Positions 45,684 to 54,274 of a stretch of DNA of 64,000 bases are shown piece after piece. The notes below the pieces were generated by a model, which was given only the letters and a program-made list of their open reading frames with translations, made no database searches and was not told the DNA's origin. Source of the DNA: Thermoanaerobaculia bacterium (lineage in GTDB: Bacteria; Acidobacteriota; Thermoanaerobaculia; Multivoradales; J023); the NCBI GenBank assembly GCA_030431255.1, contig JAUIJL010000011.1, forward strand, positions 1 through 64,000. The letters run 5' to 3'. A program made the position numbers and the translations under genes. Position 1 is the first letter of the stretch, and the number at the start of each line of letters is the position of its first letter.

Positions 45684-45890
45684 GGAGGGCGGGATTGGCA
45701 GGGGAGGTGTTGAGTAGGCAGGTTCGCAACCCCGCGGCAAATGTTCTAAGATCGGCCTATTCCGATGGATCTCTTGATCTTGTTGTTCGTCCCCCGACGC
45801 TCTTCTCCACTCAACCTTCTGCCGGGTGCCGGCCGTCGTCTGCTGGGCAGCTTGCCCGCGGGCAGCCGGTTGTGATCGCCGGTAGTGACC

Positions 45891-47705
45891 ATGGGGACTT
45901 CAGTCTTGCAGCAATCTCTCTCCTCTACAGCTAAAGCTTCCACGGGACGGCGCGTCGGCTTGGCCGTGCTGGCGGGTCTGCTCGCCCTCTTCGGTGTTTG
46001 GGTGAGCCTCGCGGGACCGTTTACGACCAACGGCACCCAACCGGGTCTGGCCTTCTCGCTGTTGCCCCCCAGCAACTGCCAGGGGTGCCACGGTGATTAT
46101 GATTTCGCCGAGAATGTGGAGCCCTATCCCACTTGGTCGGGCTCGATGATGGCGAATTCCACTCGCGATCCATTGTTTTGGGCCGCCCTCGACGTGGCCA
46201 ATAACGATGTGGCCGGAATCGGCGACTGGTGCTTGCGTTGCCACGCGCCCAAGGCTTGGTTTTCCGGACGTTCCGAGCCGCCCGGCGGCACCGAGGACGG
46301 TTGCTCACTGGTCGGAAATTTGGACGCCCGCGACAACGATTTCACCGGTGTGAATTGCCATCAATGTCATCGCATGATGGTCAACGACAACCCGCCCAAA
46401 GGGCAGGAGTCGGTGTATTTCGAGAACGGCAATATGTGGCTCGACGACGCGGTGTGTGCCAGCGGCGGCGGCTCCGAGCCTTGTCGCCGAGGCCCCTACA
46501 ACTACACGGCAAATATGGAGAACCCGCCACCCCATCCCTGGGCTTTCTCCGATTACCACGTCAGCTCCGATGTTTGCGGTAATTGCCACAACGTCACCAG
46601 CCCAGTCCACAATCTGGTGGACGAGAGCGGTCAAGATACGGGCGTTCCTTTCCCCATCGAACGCACCTTCAAGGAGTGGCAGCAAAGCGACTTCGGACCC
46701 GGTGGAGCGTCTGAGCAGTCTTGTTTGGATTGCCACATGCAGCAAACCGAGGCCTCACCGGTATTCGCATGTCTCCAGCAGTCGAATGATCGCTCGGGCA
46801 ATTTGGCCATCCACCAATTCGCCGGCGCCAACACTTGGATCCCCCAAGTGCTCAAGGGTGAGTATCCGAATCTGAGCCGGGAAGACGCCTTTGACGCCAC
46901 CACGGCTTGGGCTCTCGACATGCTGCAAAACCGCTCGGCAACAGTGGAGGTCACGACCCTGACGGAGGCGGAATCCGGCGGCACCATGGAGGTGGAGGTC
47001 AAAGTCACCAACCTGACCGGCCACAAGCTGCCCACCGGTTATCCCGAAGGGCGGCGCATGTGGTTGAACGTCCGTGCGGTCGACGGAGCCGACAACCTGC
47101 TGTGGGAAAGCGGTGCCTATGATGCCGCGACCGGCGTGCTCACCGAGGACGCGCAGATCAAGATCTACCGCTCGGAGCCGGGCATCTACAACGAGAACGG
47201 CACCGGTGAGTGCGACATTCTCGACGGCGACGGGGATCATATCTTCCACTTCGTGCGCAACAACTGCTACGCCATCGACAACCGAATTCCGCCCCTGGGC
47301 TTCACCGGTGGGTCCGACCTCGAAACCGAGCCCAAGAATTACACCTATCCGGAGACCTCACCGGGCTCGGGAATTCTGGTGAATTACGACATCACCCCGT
47401 ACAGCATCCCGATTCCTTTGGATGCGGTTACCCCGGTGACCGTCACCGCTACCCTCAACTTCCAAATCGCCAGCAATCACTACGTGGAATTCTTGTTGGA
47501 TCAAAGCAATGAGAATTCTTTCCCTAATGATTGCTTGCCTCGGACTACGGGCATGCCGACCATGACCCGAGCGGAAATCCTCTACGATATGTGGGAGCGA
47601 TACGGTCGCGCGGCGCCCGTGGATATGGATGCGGGCAACGTGCAAGCCCAGACGACCGTGCTCTTTGCCGATGGCTTCGAGTCCGGTGATACGTCGTCTT
47701 GGTGA
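45891..47705 (+). CDS. secreted pentahaem cytochrome c with C-terminal FESGDT tag
   Basis: 604 residues from ATG 45891 (a GTG at 45885 is an alternative). An N-terminal anchor or signal (VGLAVLAGLLALFGVWVSLAG) precedes five CxxCH sites: CQGCH (63-67), CLRCH (114-118), CHQCH (156-160), CGNCH (229-233) and CLDCH (278-282). A beta-rich domain follows, including a NLTGHKLPTGYPEGRRMW block. The protein ends [14 protein letters not shown], the tail shared with the M36 protease and CSLREA protein. The gene lies downstream of the terminator of the GMC operon and therefore needs its own promoter. A role as a periplasmic or surface electron carrier is inferred. Confidence 0.87.
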   Translation: MGTSVLQQSLSSTAKASTGRRVGLAVLAGLLALFGVWVSLAGPFTTNGTQPGLAFSLLPPSNCQGCHGDYDFAENVEPYPTWSGSMMANSTRDPLFWAALDVANNDVAGIGDWCLRCHAPKAWFSGRSEPPGGTEDGCSLVGNLDARDNDFTGVNCHQCHRMMVNDNPPKGQESVYFENGNMWLDDAVCASGGGSEPCRRGPYNYTANMENPPPHPWAFSDYHVSSDVCGNCHNVTSPVHNLVDESGQDTGVPFPIERTFKEWQQSDFGPGGASEQSCLDCHMQQTEASPVFACLQQSNDRSGNLAIHQFAGANTWIPQVLKGEYPNLSREDAFDATTAWALDMLQNRSATVEVTTLTEAESGGTMEVEVKVTNLTGHKLPTGYPEGRRMWLNVRAVDGADNLLWESGAYDAATGVLTEDAQIKIYRSEPGIYNENGTGECDILDGDGDHIFHFVRNNCYAIDNRIPPLGFTGGSDLETEPKNYTYPETSPGSGILVNYDITPYSIPIPLDAVTPVTVTATLNFQIASNHYVEFLLDQSNENSFPNDCLPRTTGMPTMTRAEILYDMWERYGRAAPVDMDAGNVQAQTTVLFADGFESGDTSSW

Positions 47706-47724
47706 CGGGTTCCCAGCGCTGATA

Positions 47725-48417
47725 TCAGGCCTCGGATCTTCGGATCCGGGGCTTTGTTCTTTCAAGCTCAGAATCGGCGGGGCGTATCCGGTAGACGCAA
47801 CGATCGCCTTCTTTCAGCAGATGACGGCTGCGTTCTACGCTTACACCGTCTCCGAGGGTGCGGCGGAAGACGTCCAGCTCCTTGGCACATAGACCGGCAC
47901 AGGACTTTGCCGCCTCGCACACCGGGCAGTGGTGCTCCACCAACAAGAGGCCGCCGTCCTCAGCTTCTAGAGCTTCCGCCATATAACCCTCGCGGGTACG
48001 TTGCTCGGCCAGCTCCTCGACCCGTGCTTTCAAGCTCGGCAAGCCGTCGAGCAGCTGTCGGTACTCGCGGGTTTGTTGGTCGGCCCGAATCTCCAGGACT
48101 TTGTCCAACCCTTCATCGCCGAAGGCTCGTCGGGTCGCCTCGATCAGGTGGACCGTCAGATCGCCGTGTCGATCCGGGAAAAGGGCCATGCTCTTCTCGG
48201 TCAAGGTCCATTCCATCGAAGGTCGGCCCCGGCCCTTTGCCGGGCGTTTTTGATCTCGCACCCAGGCATCTTCAGCCAAGGATTGGAGATGTTGCCGCAT
48301 GGCGACCTCGGAGTGGCCGAATGCTTTGGCCAGCTCCGTCGGCGTCGCAGGACCGGATCGCTTCAAGTGCTCGAGCAGGCGTTTCTTGGCGGGGGTCAGT
48401 GAAAAGTCGCTGGCCAT
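47725..48417 (-). CDS. winged-helix regulator with four-cysteine motif (SufR-like)
   Basis: 230 residues from ATG 48417. The N-terminal helix-turn-helix is TPTELAKAFGHSEVAMRQHL. A central helical part leads to a C-terminal motif HHCPVCEAAKSCAGLC (Cys164, 167, 173, 177), as in SufR-type and related regulators that bind an iron-sulfur cluster or metal. It diverges from the MFS transporter gene. A 12-bp inverted repeat brackets the transporter promoter and is its probable operator. Confidence 0.82.
   Translation of the reverse strand: MASDFSLTPAKKRLLEHLKRSGPATPTELAKAFGHSEVAMRQHLQSLAEDAWVRDQKRPAKGRGRPSMEWTLTEKSMALFPDRHGDLTVHLIEATRRAFGDEGLDKVLEIRADQQTREYRQLLDGLPSLKARVEELAEQRTREGYMAEALEAEDGGLLLVEHHCPVCEAAKSCAGLCAKELDVFRRTLGDGVSVERSRHLLKEGDRCVYRIRPADSELERTKPRIRRSEA
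47729..47758 (+). terminator. terminator that overlaps the end of the convergent regulator gene
   Basis: A 10-bp stem GCCTCGGATC/GATCCGGGGC (one G-U pair) with a TTCG tetraloop and a T-rich tail. On the other strand the same bases encode the last residues (RIRRSEA) of the regulator that ends at 47725. Confidence 0.75.
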
Positions 48418-48443
48418 GCTCGTATTGTAGCCTTCCTCGTATT

Positions 48444-48513
48444 TATTTTCAAAAGGGTTTGCTTGACTTATTCTGGGCCCTTTCATATAAATAAGCATGA
48501 GCTTTTGAAAATA
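48444..48513. promoter_or_regulatory. 12-bp inverted repeat, candidate operator
   Basis: TATTTTCAAAAG (48444-48455) and its exact reverse complement (48502-48513) are 46 bp apart. A partial third copy (TTGAAAAG) lies near 48535. Each arm is also close to self-symmetric. They flank the promoter of the MFS gene. Confidence 0.7.
48463..48491 (+). promoter_or_regulatory. sigma70-type promoter of the MFS gene
   Basis: TTGACT (48463-48468), 17-bp spacer, TATAAA (48486-48491). Transcription would start near 48498, next to the second operator arm, so a bound repressor would block it. Confidence 0.75.
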
Positions 48514-48675
48514 GGCTCGAGCCTGTTGAAAAGGCCGGGTGGATGAGAATCCGCCGAAATTGCTGAAACGATGGCGGGTTTCTGGACGTACGACGTACTT
48601 AGGCATGTCGAAACTGCTCGTCCCAGACCCTTCGACGACTGTGAGAGCATGGCTCGGCATCCTGAGGAGATCATC

Positions 48676-49920
48676 ATGAGTCGTATTTGGAGCACCTACC
48701 GAGAAGCCTTCAACGGTCTGCCACCTTCCGTGTGGTGGTTGTCGCTGGTCCTATTCGTCAATCGGGCCGGCGCCATGGTGATCACCTTCCTCGCCCTCTA
48801 TCTGACCCAGGAGCTCGGTCATCCCCTGACCGCTGCCGGCTGGATGCTGAGCATCTACGGTGCCGGCCATTTGGCGGGTGCTTTCGTCGGGGGTTGGCTG
48901 TGTGATCGGCTCGGCGCGTTGCGCATTCAGTTCTGGGCGTTGGCCCTCTCCGGGGTGGGTTATCTGCTGCTGGAGCATGTTCAGTCTTTGCAGGTCATGT
49001 CGGTCCTGGTGTTCCTGACCGCCACCGCTGCAGAGTCGTTTCGCCCCGCCAACGGCGCGGCCCTGGCGGAGATGGCTCCCCCGGAGCTGAGGGCGCGGGC
49101 GGTGGCCTTGAACCGGCTGGCGATCAATTTGGGCTGGGCCATCGGACCCGCGATCGGTGGATTGCTGGCCGCCTACGACTACCGTTGGCTGTTCCGGGTT
49201 GATGGTTTGACCTGCATCGGGGCCGCGTTTCTGCTCGCCAGGTTGCGCCGAGGCGGGCGCTTGGAGACCCCGGGATTCGCCATCGAGGAGCGAGCCGCCG
49301 AAACCGTGGCGACCCACCCCATGCGGGATCGAGAGTTTTGGGTCTTCCTGGTGCTGACCGCCGCCATGGCCGCGTTGTTCTTCCAAGCCTGGGGGTCGTT
49401 CCCGGTTTACCTCAAAGAGATCTACGGCTTCAGCGAAGCCGAATACGGATTCTTGATGGCGATCAACGCCTTGATGATTTTGCTCTTCGAGGTCGTGCTG
49501 ACCCACCGTGCGGAGCGGTTCTCGCCGATCTCCGTGACCGGGCTCGGAGCGTTTTTGGTCGGCCTGGGTTTCGCCGTCCTGCCGTTCGGCGTGGGTTGGA
49601 CCATGGCGTCGTTGTCGATCGTGATCTGGACCCTGGGCGAGATGTTGTCGATTCCCGCCGCCGGTGGCTGGGTCGCCAATCGGGCCAGCGTGCGCCATCG
49701 CGGCAAATATATGGGGCTCCACACCAGCGCTTGGGGCATTGCTATGGTCTTTGCACCGGTGGCCGGCACTTGGATTTACACCGAATTCGGGCCCAACACG
49801 CTATGGCTGGGGCTCGGCGTGGTCGGTTTGGTGACCTGGCTCGGTTTCGAGCTGCTGCGCAAGCGGCTCGAGCGGCAAACGGACACGGTCGCCGCCGTCC
49901 AGCCGATTCCGGCGGCTTGA
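48676..49920 (+). CDS. MFS transporter
   Basis: 414 residues from ATG 48676 (GAGGAG six bases upstream). About twelve membrane helices are visible, with the MFS loop motif GGWLCDRLGALR between helices 2 and 3 and helix 5 LGWAIGPAIGGLLA. It resembles drug/proton antiporters of the 12-helix class. The only gene-context clue is control by the divergent cysteine-bearing regulator, suggesting export of a redox-active or metal-reactive compound. Confidence 0.87.
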   Translation: MSRIWSTYREAFNGLPPSVWWLSLVLFVNRAGAMVITFLALYLTQELGHPLTAAGWMLSIYGAGHLAGAFVGGWLCDRLGALRIQFWALALSGVGYLLLEHVQSLQVMSVLVFLTATAAESFRPANGAALAEMAPPELRARAVALNRLAINLGWAIGPAIGGLLAAYDYRWLFRVDGLTCIGAAFLLARLRRGGRLETPGFAIEERAAETVATHPMRDREFWVFLVLTAAMAALFFQAWGSFPVYLKEIYGFSEAEYGFLMAINALMILLFEVVLTHRAERFSPISVTGLGAFLVGLGFAVLPFGVGWTMASLSIVIWTLGEMLSIPAAGGWVANRASVRHRGKYMGLHTSAWGIAMVFAPVAGTWIYTEFGPNTLWLGLGVVGLVTWLGFELLRKRLERQTDTVAAVQPIPAA

Positions 49921-50101
49921 GAGACCTCCCGATCGGTAGAAGCTGCGATCCGAGGACGTTTAAGGCATAATTCGCCCACCGGGGTCCGCGGCTACCGCTG
50001 CGGGCCTCGGCTGTCGCTCGATGACCGCCAAGGCTTCGCGCCGCGCGCCGAAGCTTCTCACCGATACGAAAAACGCGGGATCCACCGCGAAGAGGCTCAT
50101 C

Positions 50102-50593
50102 ATGCAGGATGCCAATCCTAAAGTCGGAATTCTCATGGGCAGCGAGTCCGATTGGGACACCATGCGCCATTGTCCGCTCACCCTCGACCGCTTCGGCGTC
50201 GCCAACGAAGCGCGGGTGCTCTCCGCCCACCGGACCCCCGGTCCGGCCATGGAGTACACCACCTCGGCCGAGGAGCGGGGCATCAAAGTGTTGATCGCCG
50301 CTGCCGGAGGCGCTGCCCACTTGGCCGGTGTCGTGGCCGCCCACACCACCTTGCCGGTGCTCGGCGTGCCGATGAAGGGTTGGTCGCTCGACGGCCTCGA
50401 CGCCCTGCTGTCGACGGTTCAAATGCCCAAGGGCATTCCCGTGGGCACCCTGGCGATCGGCAAAGCCGGTGCCATCAACGCGGCGATCCTAGCGGTCCGG
50501 ATCCTGGCGCTGTCCGATCCGGAGCTGGCGCAAAAGCTGCGTGATTTCCACCAAGAAGAGCAGGAGAAGATCCTCCAGATCAAGCTCTCTTGA
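50102..50593 (+). CDS. purE: N5-carboxyaminoimidazole ribonucleotide mutase
   Basis: 163 residues with the PurE class I signatures: GSESDWDTM, VLSAHRTPGPAMEY, IAAAGGAAHLAGVVAAHT and PVLGVPMKG. It moves the carboxyl group of N5-CAIR to the ring carbon in purine synthesis. The start ATG 50102 gives the normal length. purK is not adjacent; the next gene is unrelated. Confidence 0.95.
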   Translation: MQDANPKVGILMGSESDWDTMRHCPLTLDRFGVANEARVLSAHRTPGPAMEYTTSAEERGIKVLIAAAGGAAHLAGVVAAHTTLPVLGVPMKGWSLDGLDALLSTVQMPKGIPVGTLAIGKAGAINAAILAVRILALSDPELAQKLRDFHQEEQEKILQIKLS

Positions 50594-50609
50594 TCCAGGG
50601 CTCCGCTCC

Positions 50610-51491
50610 GTGGATTTGATCCGTCGATGGCGTGTTCGACGCCACCACCCCCGCCGCCGTCTCGAGGTGCCCGGCCTACCGCCGTTCGAGATGGCGGTGC
50701 ATCGTCGATTCGACCGTTACATCTCCTATGCCATCCATGAGCTGGGCATTTGGGAGCCGTTTGAGACCACCGTGGTTCAACGGCTCCTTTCCCCTGGGCA
50801 GACTTTTGTCGACGTGGGGGCGAATATCGGCTGGTACACCCTGGTGGCCGCCCTGCGGGTGGGGGAATCCGGACGGGTTTTCTCGTTCGAGCCCGACGCC
50901 GACAATTTCGCCATTCTGCGCCACAACGTGCGGCGGAATTTTCGGGGTCGGGCGCGCAAAAGCGTGGTGATCGAGCGCGCGGCGGCGTCGGACCGCAACG
51001 GCACGGGAAGAATTTTCTTGTCGTCCGACAATATGGGCGATCATCGCATCTACCCGTCACCGGGAGTGACGGGCTCGGAGAAGATTCGAGAGCTGCGGCT
51101 CGACCGCTACTTCCGCCGATTCCCGGGCAAGCTCGACCTGATCAAGGTCGATACCCAAGGTGCCGAGCCCCGGGTTTACGAGGGTGCCCGGGAGCGATTG
51201 GTGAGGGATCGACCGATTTTGATCTCCGAGTTCTGGCCCTTCGGCATGGACGCCTCCGGACGTTCCGCGGACGAGGTGTTGGCGATCTTCCAGCAGCTCG
51301 ACGCCGAGTGTTTCTTGATCGAGGACGAGCAGCAGTGCCTGCGGCCGATCACCCTCGATCATCTGGCCCACCGGGCTCGGCACGACCTCCATCCCCAAAC
51401 CGAAACATTTGTCGACCTCGTGGTGATTCCCCGTGCGGACCCCCGGCGTGAGCTGATTGCCGAGTGGGTAGGTGAGCCCTGGAGCCCATAG
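50610..51491 (+). CDS. FkbM-family methyltransferase
   Basis: About 293 residues from GTG 50610 (ATG 50691 is possible and would still keep the fold). The SAM-binding motif FVDVGANIGWYTLVAAL is followed by VFSFEPDADNFAILRHNV and LDLIKVDTQGAEPRVYEGA, which are characteristic of FkbM methyltransferases acting on hydroxyls of sugars or polyketides. The gene starts 17 bp after purE and may share its transcript. The substrate is unknown. Confidence 0.87.
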   Translation: MDLIRRWRVRRHHPRRRLEVPGLPPFEMAVHRRFDRYISYAIHELGIWEPFETTVVQRLLSPGQTFVDVGANIGWYTLVAALRVGESGRVFSFEPDADNFAILRHNVRRNFRGRARKSVVIERAAASDRNGTGRIFLSSDNMGDHRIYPSPGVTGSEKIRELRLDRYFRRFPGKLDLIKVDTQGAEPRVYEGARERLVRDRPILISEFWPFGMDASGRSADEVLAIFQQLDAECFLIEDEQQCLRPITLDHLAHRARHDLHPQTETFVDLVVIPRADPRRELIAEWVGEPWSP

Positions 51492-51541
51492 TCGATCTTC
51501 TCTCAAATTAGTTGAGTCGGATTTCTGCCGGCTTACGCCTT

Positions 51542-51580
51542 ACGAGGTGGGAGCTCCACTGAAGGAGATCCCCACCTCGT
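51542..51580. other. long hairpin in intergenic region
   Basis: ACGAGGTGGG/CCCACCTCGT with an inner CTCC/GGAG pair, between the FkbM gene and the convergent pstB. There is no T-run; its function is unknown. Confidence 0.5.
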
Positions 51581-51623
51581 CTGGACGGATGTGTCCACGA
51601 CGATCACGAATCGGGTTCCGCAC

Positions 51624-51651
51624 GGGCATCCCAATGGATGCCCTCCTTTTT
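51624..51651 (+). terminator. probable terminator after the FkbM gene
   Basis: Stem GGGCATCC/GGATGCCC, loop CAAT, followed by TCCTTTTT. It lies in the gap before the convergent pstB. Confidence 0.7.
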
Positions 51652-51691
51652 GGCCGGAAGAGCTGTTGCCGGATGAGCGGCTCGCTTCGAT

Positions 51692-52552
51692 TCAGCCCCT
51701 TAAGCCGCGCACGTAGGCCTCGGTGTCGGGGTCCTGGGGGCGGTCGAAGATTTGAGCCACGGTTCCCGTTTCAATCACCCGGCCGGTTCCCTCCCGCACC
51801 CAGAAGACGGCCACGTCGTCGGCCAAACGCCGGGCTTGGGCCAGGTTGTGGGTCACGATGACGATGGTGTAGCGATCCCGAAGGGATTGGATCAAATCTT
51901 CCACCACCGCCGCGGCCAAGGGGTCGAGGGCGCTTGTGGGCTCGTCCATGAGCAGGATCTCGGGCTCGAGGACCAAGGCCCGCGCCAGGCACAGCCGTTG
52001 TTGCTGGCCGCCGGAAAGGGCGGTGGCGGTTTGCTCGAGCCGATCCGCTACCTCATCCCACAAACCCACGTCACGCAGGGATTTTTCAATCCTCCGGCGC
52101 AATAGCTCCGGGTCTTTGACGCCGTGCTCCCTCAAAGGCAGCTCCAAATTCCGGCGGATCGACAGGGGGAATGGATTCGGCCGTTGAAAAATCATGCCGA
52201 CCCGGCGGCGCAATCTCACGACGTCAAGCTCCGGAGAGCCGAGATCGAGATCGCCGAAGCCTTGTTCTTTGAAGACCTGCTCGCTCAGCAGCAGAGATCC
52301 GTCCACCGTGCAGCGGGGGATCATGTCCGTCAGCCGGTTGAGAGATTGGAGGAAGGTGGTCTTGCCACAACCACTGGGGCCGATCAGGGCGGTGATTCGG
52401 CGCCGGGCGATGTTTAGGTCGACGTCCTGCAGAACTGTTTTGCCCTCGTAGGCAATGCGAAGGTCCGTGGCGCGAAATGCCCAATCCGGTGTCGAGACAG
52501 AGTCTGGAGTCTGGGTCTCGGCGATGGCGGGAGGGGAGAGCTGGGTGGTCAT
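51692..52552 (-). CDS. pstB: phosphate ABC transporter ATP-binding protein
   Basis: 286 residues from ATG 52552. Walker A GPSGCGKTT (58-66), LSGGQQQRLCLARALV and LLMDEPTSALDP are all intact. The FQRPNPFPLSIRRNLELPL block is typical of PstB. The start overlaps pstA by 4 bp (ATGA). It powers high-affinity phosphate uptake with PstA and PstC. PhoU is not encoded here. Confidence 0.95.
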   Translation of the reverse strand: MTTQLSPPAIAETQTPDSVSTPDWAFRATDLRIAYEGKTVLQDVDLNIARRRITALIGPSGCGKTTFLQSLNRLTDMIPRCTVDGSLLLSEQVFKEQGFGDLDLGSPELDVVRLRRRVGMIFQRPNPFPLSIRRNLELPLREHGVKDPELLRRRIEKSLRDVGLWDEVADRLEQTATALSGGQQQRLCLARALVLEPEILLMDEPTSALDPLAAAVVEDLIQSLRDRYTIVIVTHNLAQARRLADDVAVFWVREGTGRVIETGTVAQIFDRPQDPDTEAYVRGLRG

Positions 52553-53403
52553 CGGACGGATCTCTCCGGCTGGATCCAACGGTGAATGCCCCAAGTCGCC
52601 AGCTGTTGAGAAGCGATCAGCAGCACCACCAGGACCAGCGCCGTGGCGTAAGCGGTGTCGTTGCCCGCGGGCACGTTCATGGACAGGTCGTAGATATGGA
52701 TGGAAAGGCTGCGGCCGGAGTCGTGGATCGACTCGGGGAAGCGATCCACATAACCGCTGGTGAAGATCAACGCGGCGGTTTCCGCCAAGGCACGGCCGAT
52801 GCCCAGCACCAGGCCCACCAGGAGAGCGGGCGCCGCCGCGGGCAGGACCAGGGTCCTCAGGGTGGTGACCCGCGAAAGGGCGAGGGCCGCCGCGCCCTGA
52901 CGGATTTCCTGCGCCACATTCGACAGCCCGGCCTCGGTGGTGCGGACCACAAGGGGCAGCACCATGCAGGCGAGGGTCAGGCCACCGGAAAGAATCGAAT
53001 ATCCGAGCCCGAGGACATGGCAAAAAAGGGCGTTGCCGAATAGGCCGAACACGATCGACGGCACTGCGGCCAGGGCGTCGAGGCTGTGGCGGACCCAGCG
53101 GCCGGTGCGTCGGCTGGCCAGCTCGGTCAAGAACAGCGCGGCCGCCAATCCCAAAGGCACGGCGGTGGCCAGGCAAATGGCCAGGATCCAAAGGGTGGAG
53201 ATGATCATTGGCGCCACCCCACCGGAACGTCCAGCGTCGGACGGCGGCTCGGTCAAGAAGCCCCAGGACAGCCGTCCGACACCCTGCAGCAGGAGATCCC
53301 CCAGGATCCAGGCGAGCAAGGCCAGCACGCTACCGGCGCCGAGCCACAGGACCGTCGCCGTCCAGAAATCGCGGGCCTGGGTGTGAGATCGGGGCTCAGC
53401 CAT
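52549..53403 (-). CDS. pstA: phosphate ABC transporter permease
   Basis: 284 residues with six membrane helices and the permease loop LGIGRALAETAALIF (EAA-type). The VGRLSWGFLTEPPSDAGRSG and GLGWG-like N-terminal features are those of PstA. It overlaps pstC by 8 bp and pstB by 4 bp. Confidence 0.94.
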   Translation of the reverse strand: MAEPRSHTQARDFWTATVLWLGAGSVLALLAWILGDLLLQGVGRLSWGFLTEPPSDAGRSGGVAPMIISTLWILAICLATAVPLGLAAALFLTELASRRTGRWVRHSLDALAAVPSIVFGLFGNALFCHVLGLGYSILSGGLTLACMVLPLVVRTTEAGLSNVAQEIRQGAAALALSRVTTLRTLVLPAAAPALLVGLVLGIGRALAETAALIFTSGYVDRFPESIHDSGRSLSIHIYDLSMNVPAGNDTAYATALVLVVLLIASQQLATWGIHRWIQPERSVR

Positions 53404-54274
53404 CGGTCGCCTCCGGGGACGACATCGTGCTCAGGGCCACCAGCAGGCCGACCATCAACATCAGGGCCAAACCGGATGCGAAGAGCACCGAGCGATGGTC
53501 CGCCGTGGCGTAACCCATCTCCAGGGCGATGTTGGCGGTCAGGGGCCGGATCGAGTCGAAAAGGCTGCCGGGCATCTGCACCACATTGCCGGCGACCATC
53601 AGCACGGCCATGGTTTCACCGAGGGCACGGGCCGTGGCGAGCACCAGCCCGGCGAATATTCCGTTCTTGGCGGCGGGAAGAGCGACGTGCAGCGCGGTGC
53701 CCGTGCGATCGAGCCCGAGGGCGGCGGCCCCGCGTAGTAGATCCTCATCCACGGAGCGCAACGCGGCCTCGGCGGTCAGGGCGACGGTGGGCAGAATCAT
53801 GAGCGCGAGCACTAGAGACGCCGCGAGCAGGCCCAAACCCGGGGCCTGGATCGCGGCGATCCTCGGCACCAGCACCGTCAGCCCCCAGAGCCCGTAGACC
53901 ACGGACGGAATGCCGGCCAGGATCTCGATCCAGCGTCGGAGCAGGCCGGCGATTCGCGCTGGGGCGAAGAAGCTCGAAAACATGGCGGTGGCGATGCCCA
54001 GGGGCGCGGCCAAACACATCGCCACCAAGCTGATCGCGAGGGTCGCGGCGACCATGGGCGTGATCTTGAAGAGCCCGTCCTGGGGATGCCAAGAGGCATC
54101 GGTGGCAAATCTCCACGGGGCGATGGACAGCAGGGCGGGCATGGACTCGCGGGCGATGAACAGCACGATCCACAGCACCAGCCCGCCGGCGATCGCCGCC
54201 GCGCCGACCAGCACCACCGTCAAGCATCGATCAGCGGCGGCTCGGAACGAAGCGCTGGGCTTCGATGAGGTCAT
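53396..54274 (-). CDS. pstC: phosphate ABC transporter permease
   Basis: 292 residues, six membrane helices and the loop ATARALGETMAVLMVAGN that marks PstC. The start at 54274 is firm: GGAGGAGG sits just upstream, although this places the start 44 bp inside the end of pstS. Tight coupling of all four genes follows from the overlaps. Confidence 0.94.
   Translation of the reverse strand: MTSSKPSASFRAAADRCLTVVLVGAAAIAGGLVLWIVLFIARESMPALLSIAPWRFATDASWHPQDGLFKITPMVAATLAISLVAMCLAAPLGIATAMFSSFFAPARIAGLLRRWIEILAGIPSVVYGLWGLTVLVPRIAAIQAPGLGLLAASLVLALMILPTVALTAEAALRSVDEDLLRGAAALGLDRTGTALHVALPAAKNGIFAGLVLATARALGETMAVLMVAGNVVQMPGSLFDSIRPLTANIALEMGYATADHRSVLFASGLALMLMVGLLVALSTMSSPEATDG

Noticed and set aside
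51542-51580. Hairpin as a terminator for pstB
   Set aside because: No T-run on either side; the nearby 51624-51651 hairpin is the better terminator and acts on the plus strand.
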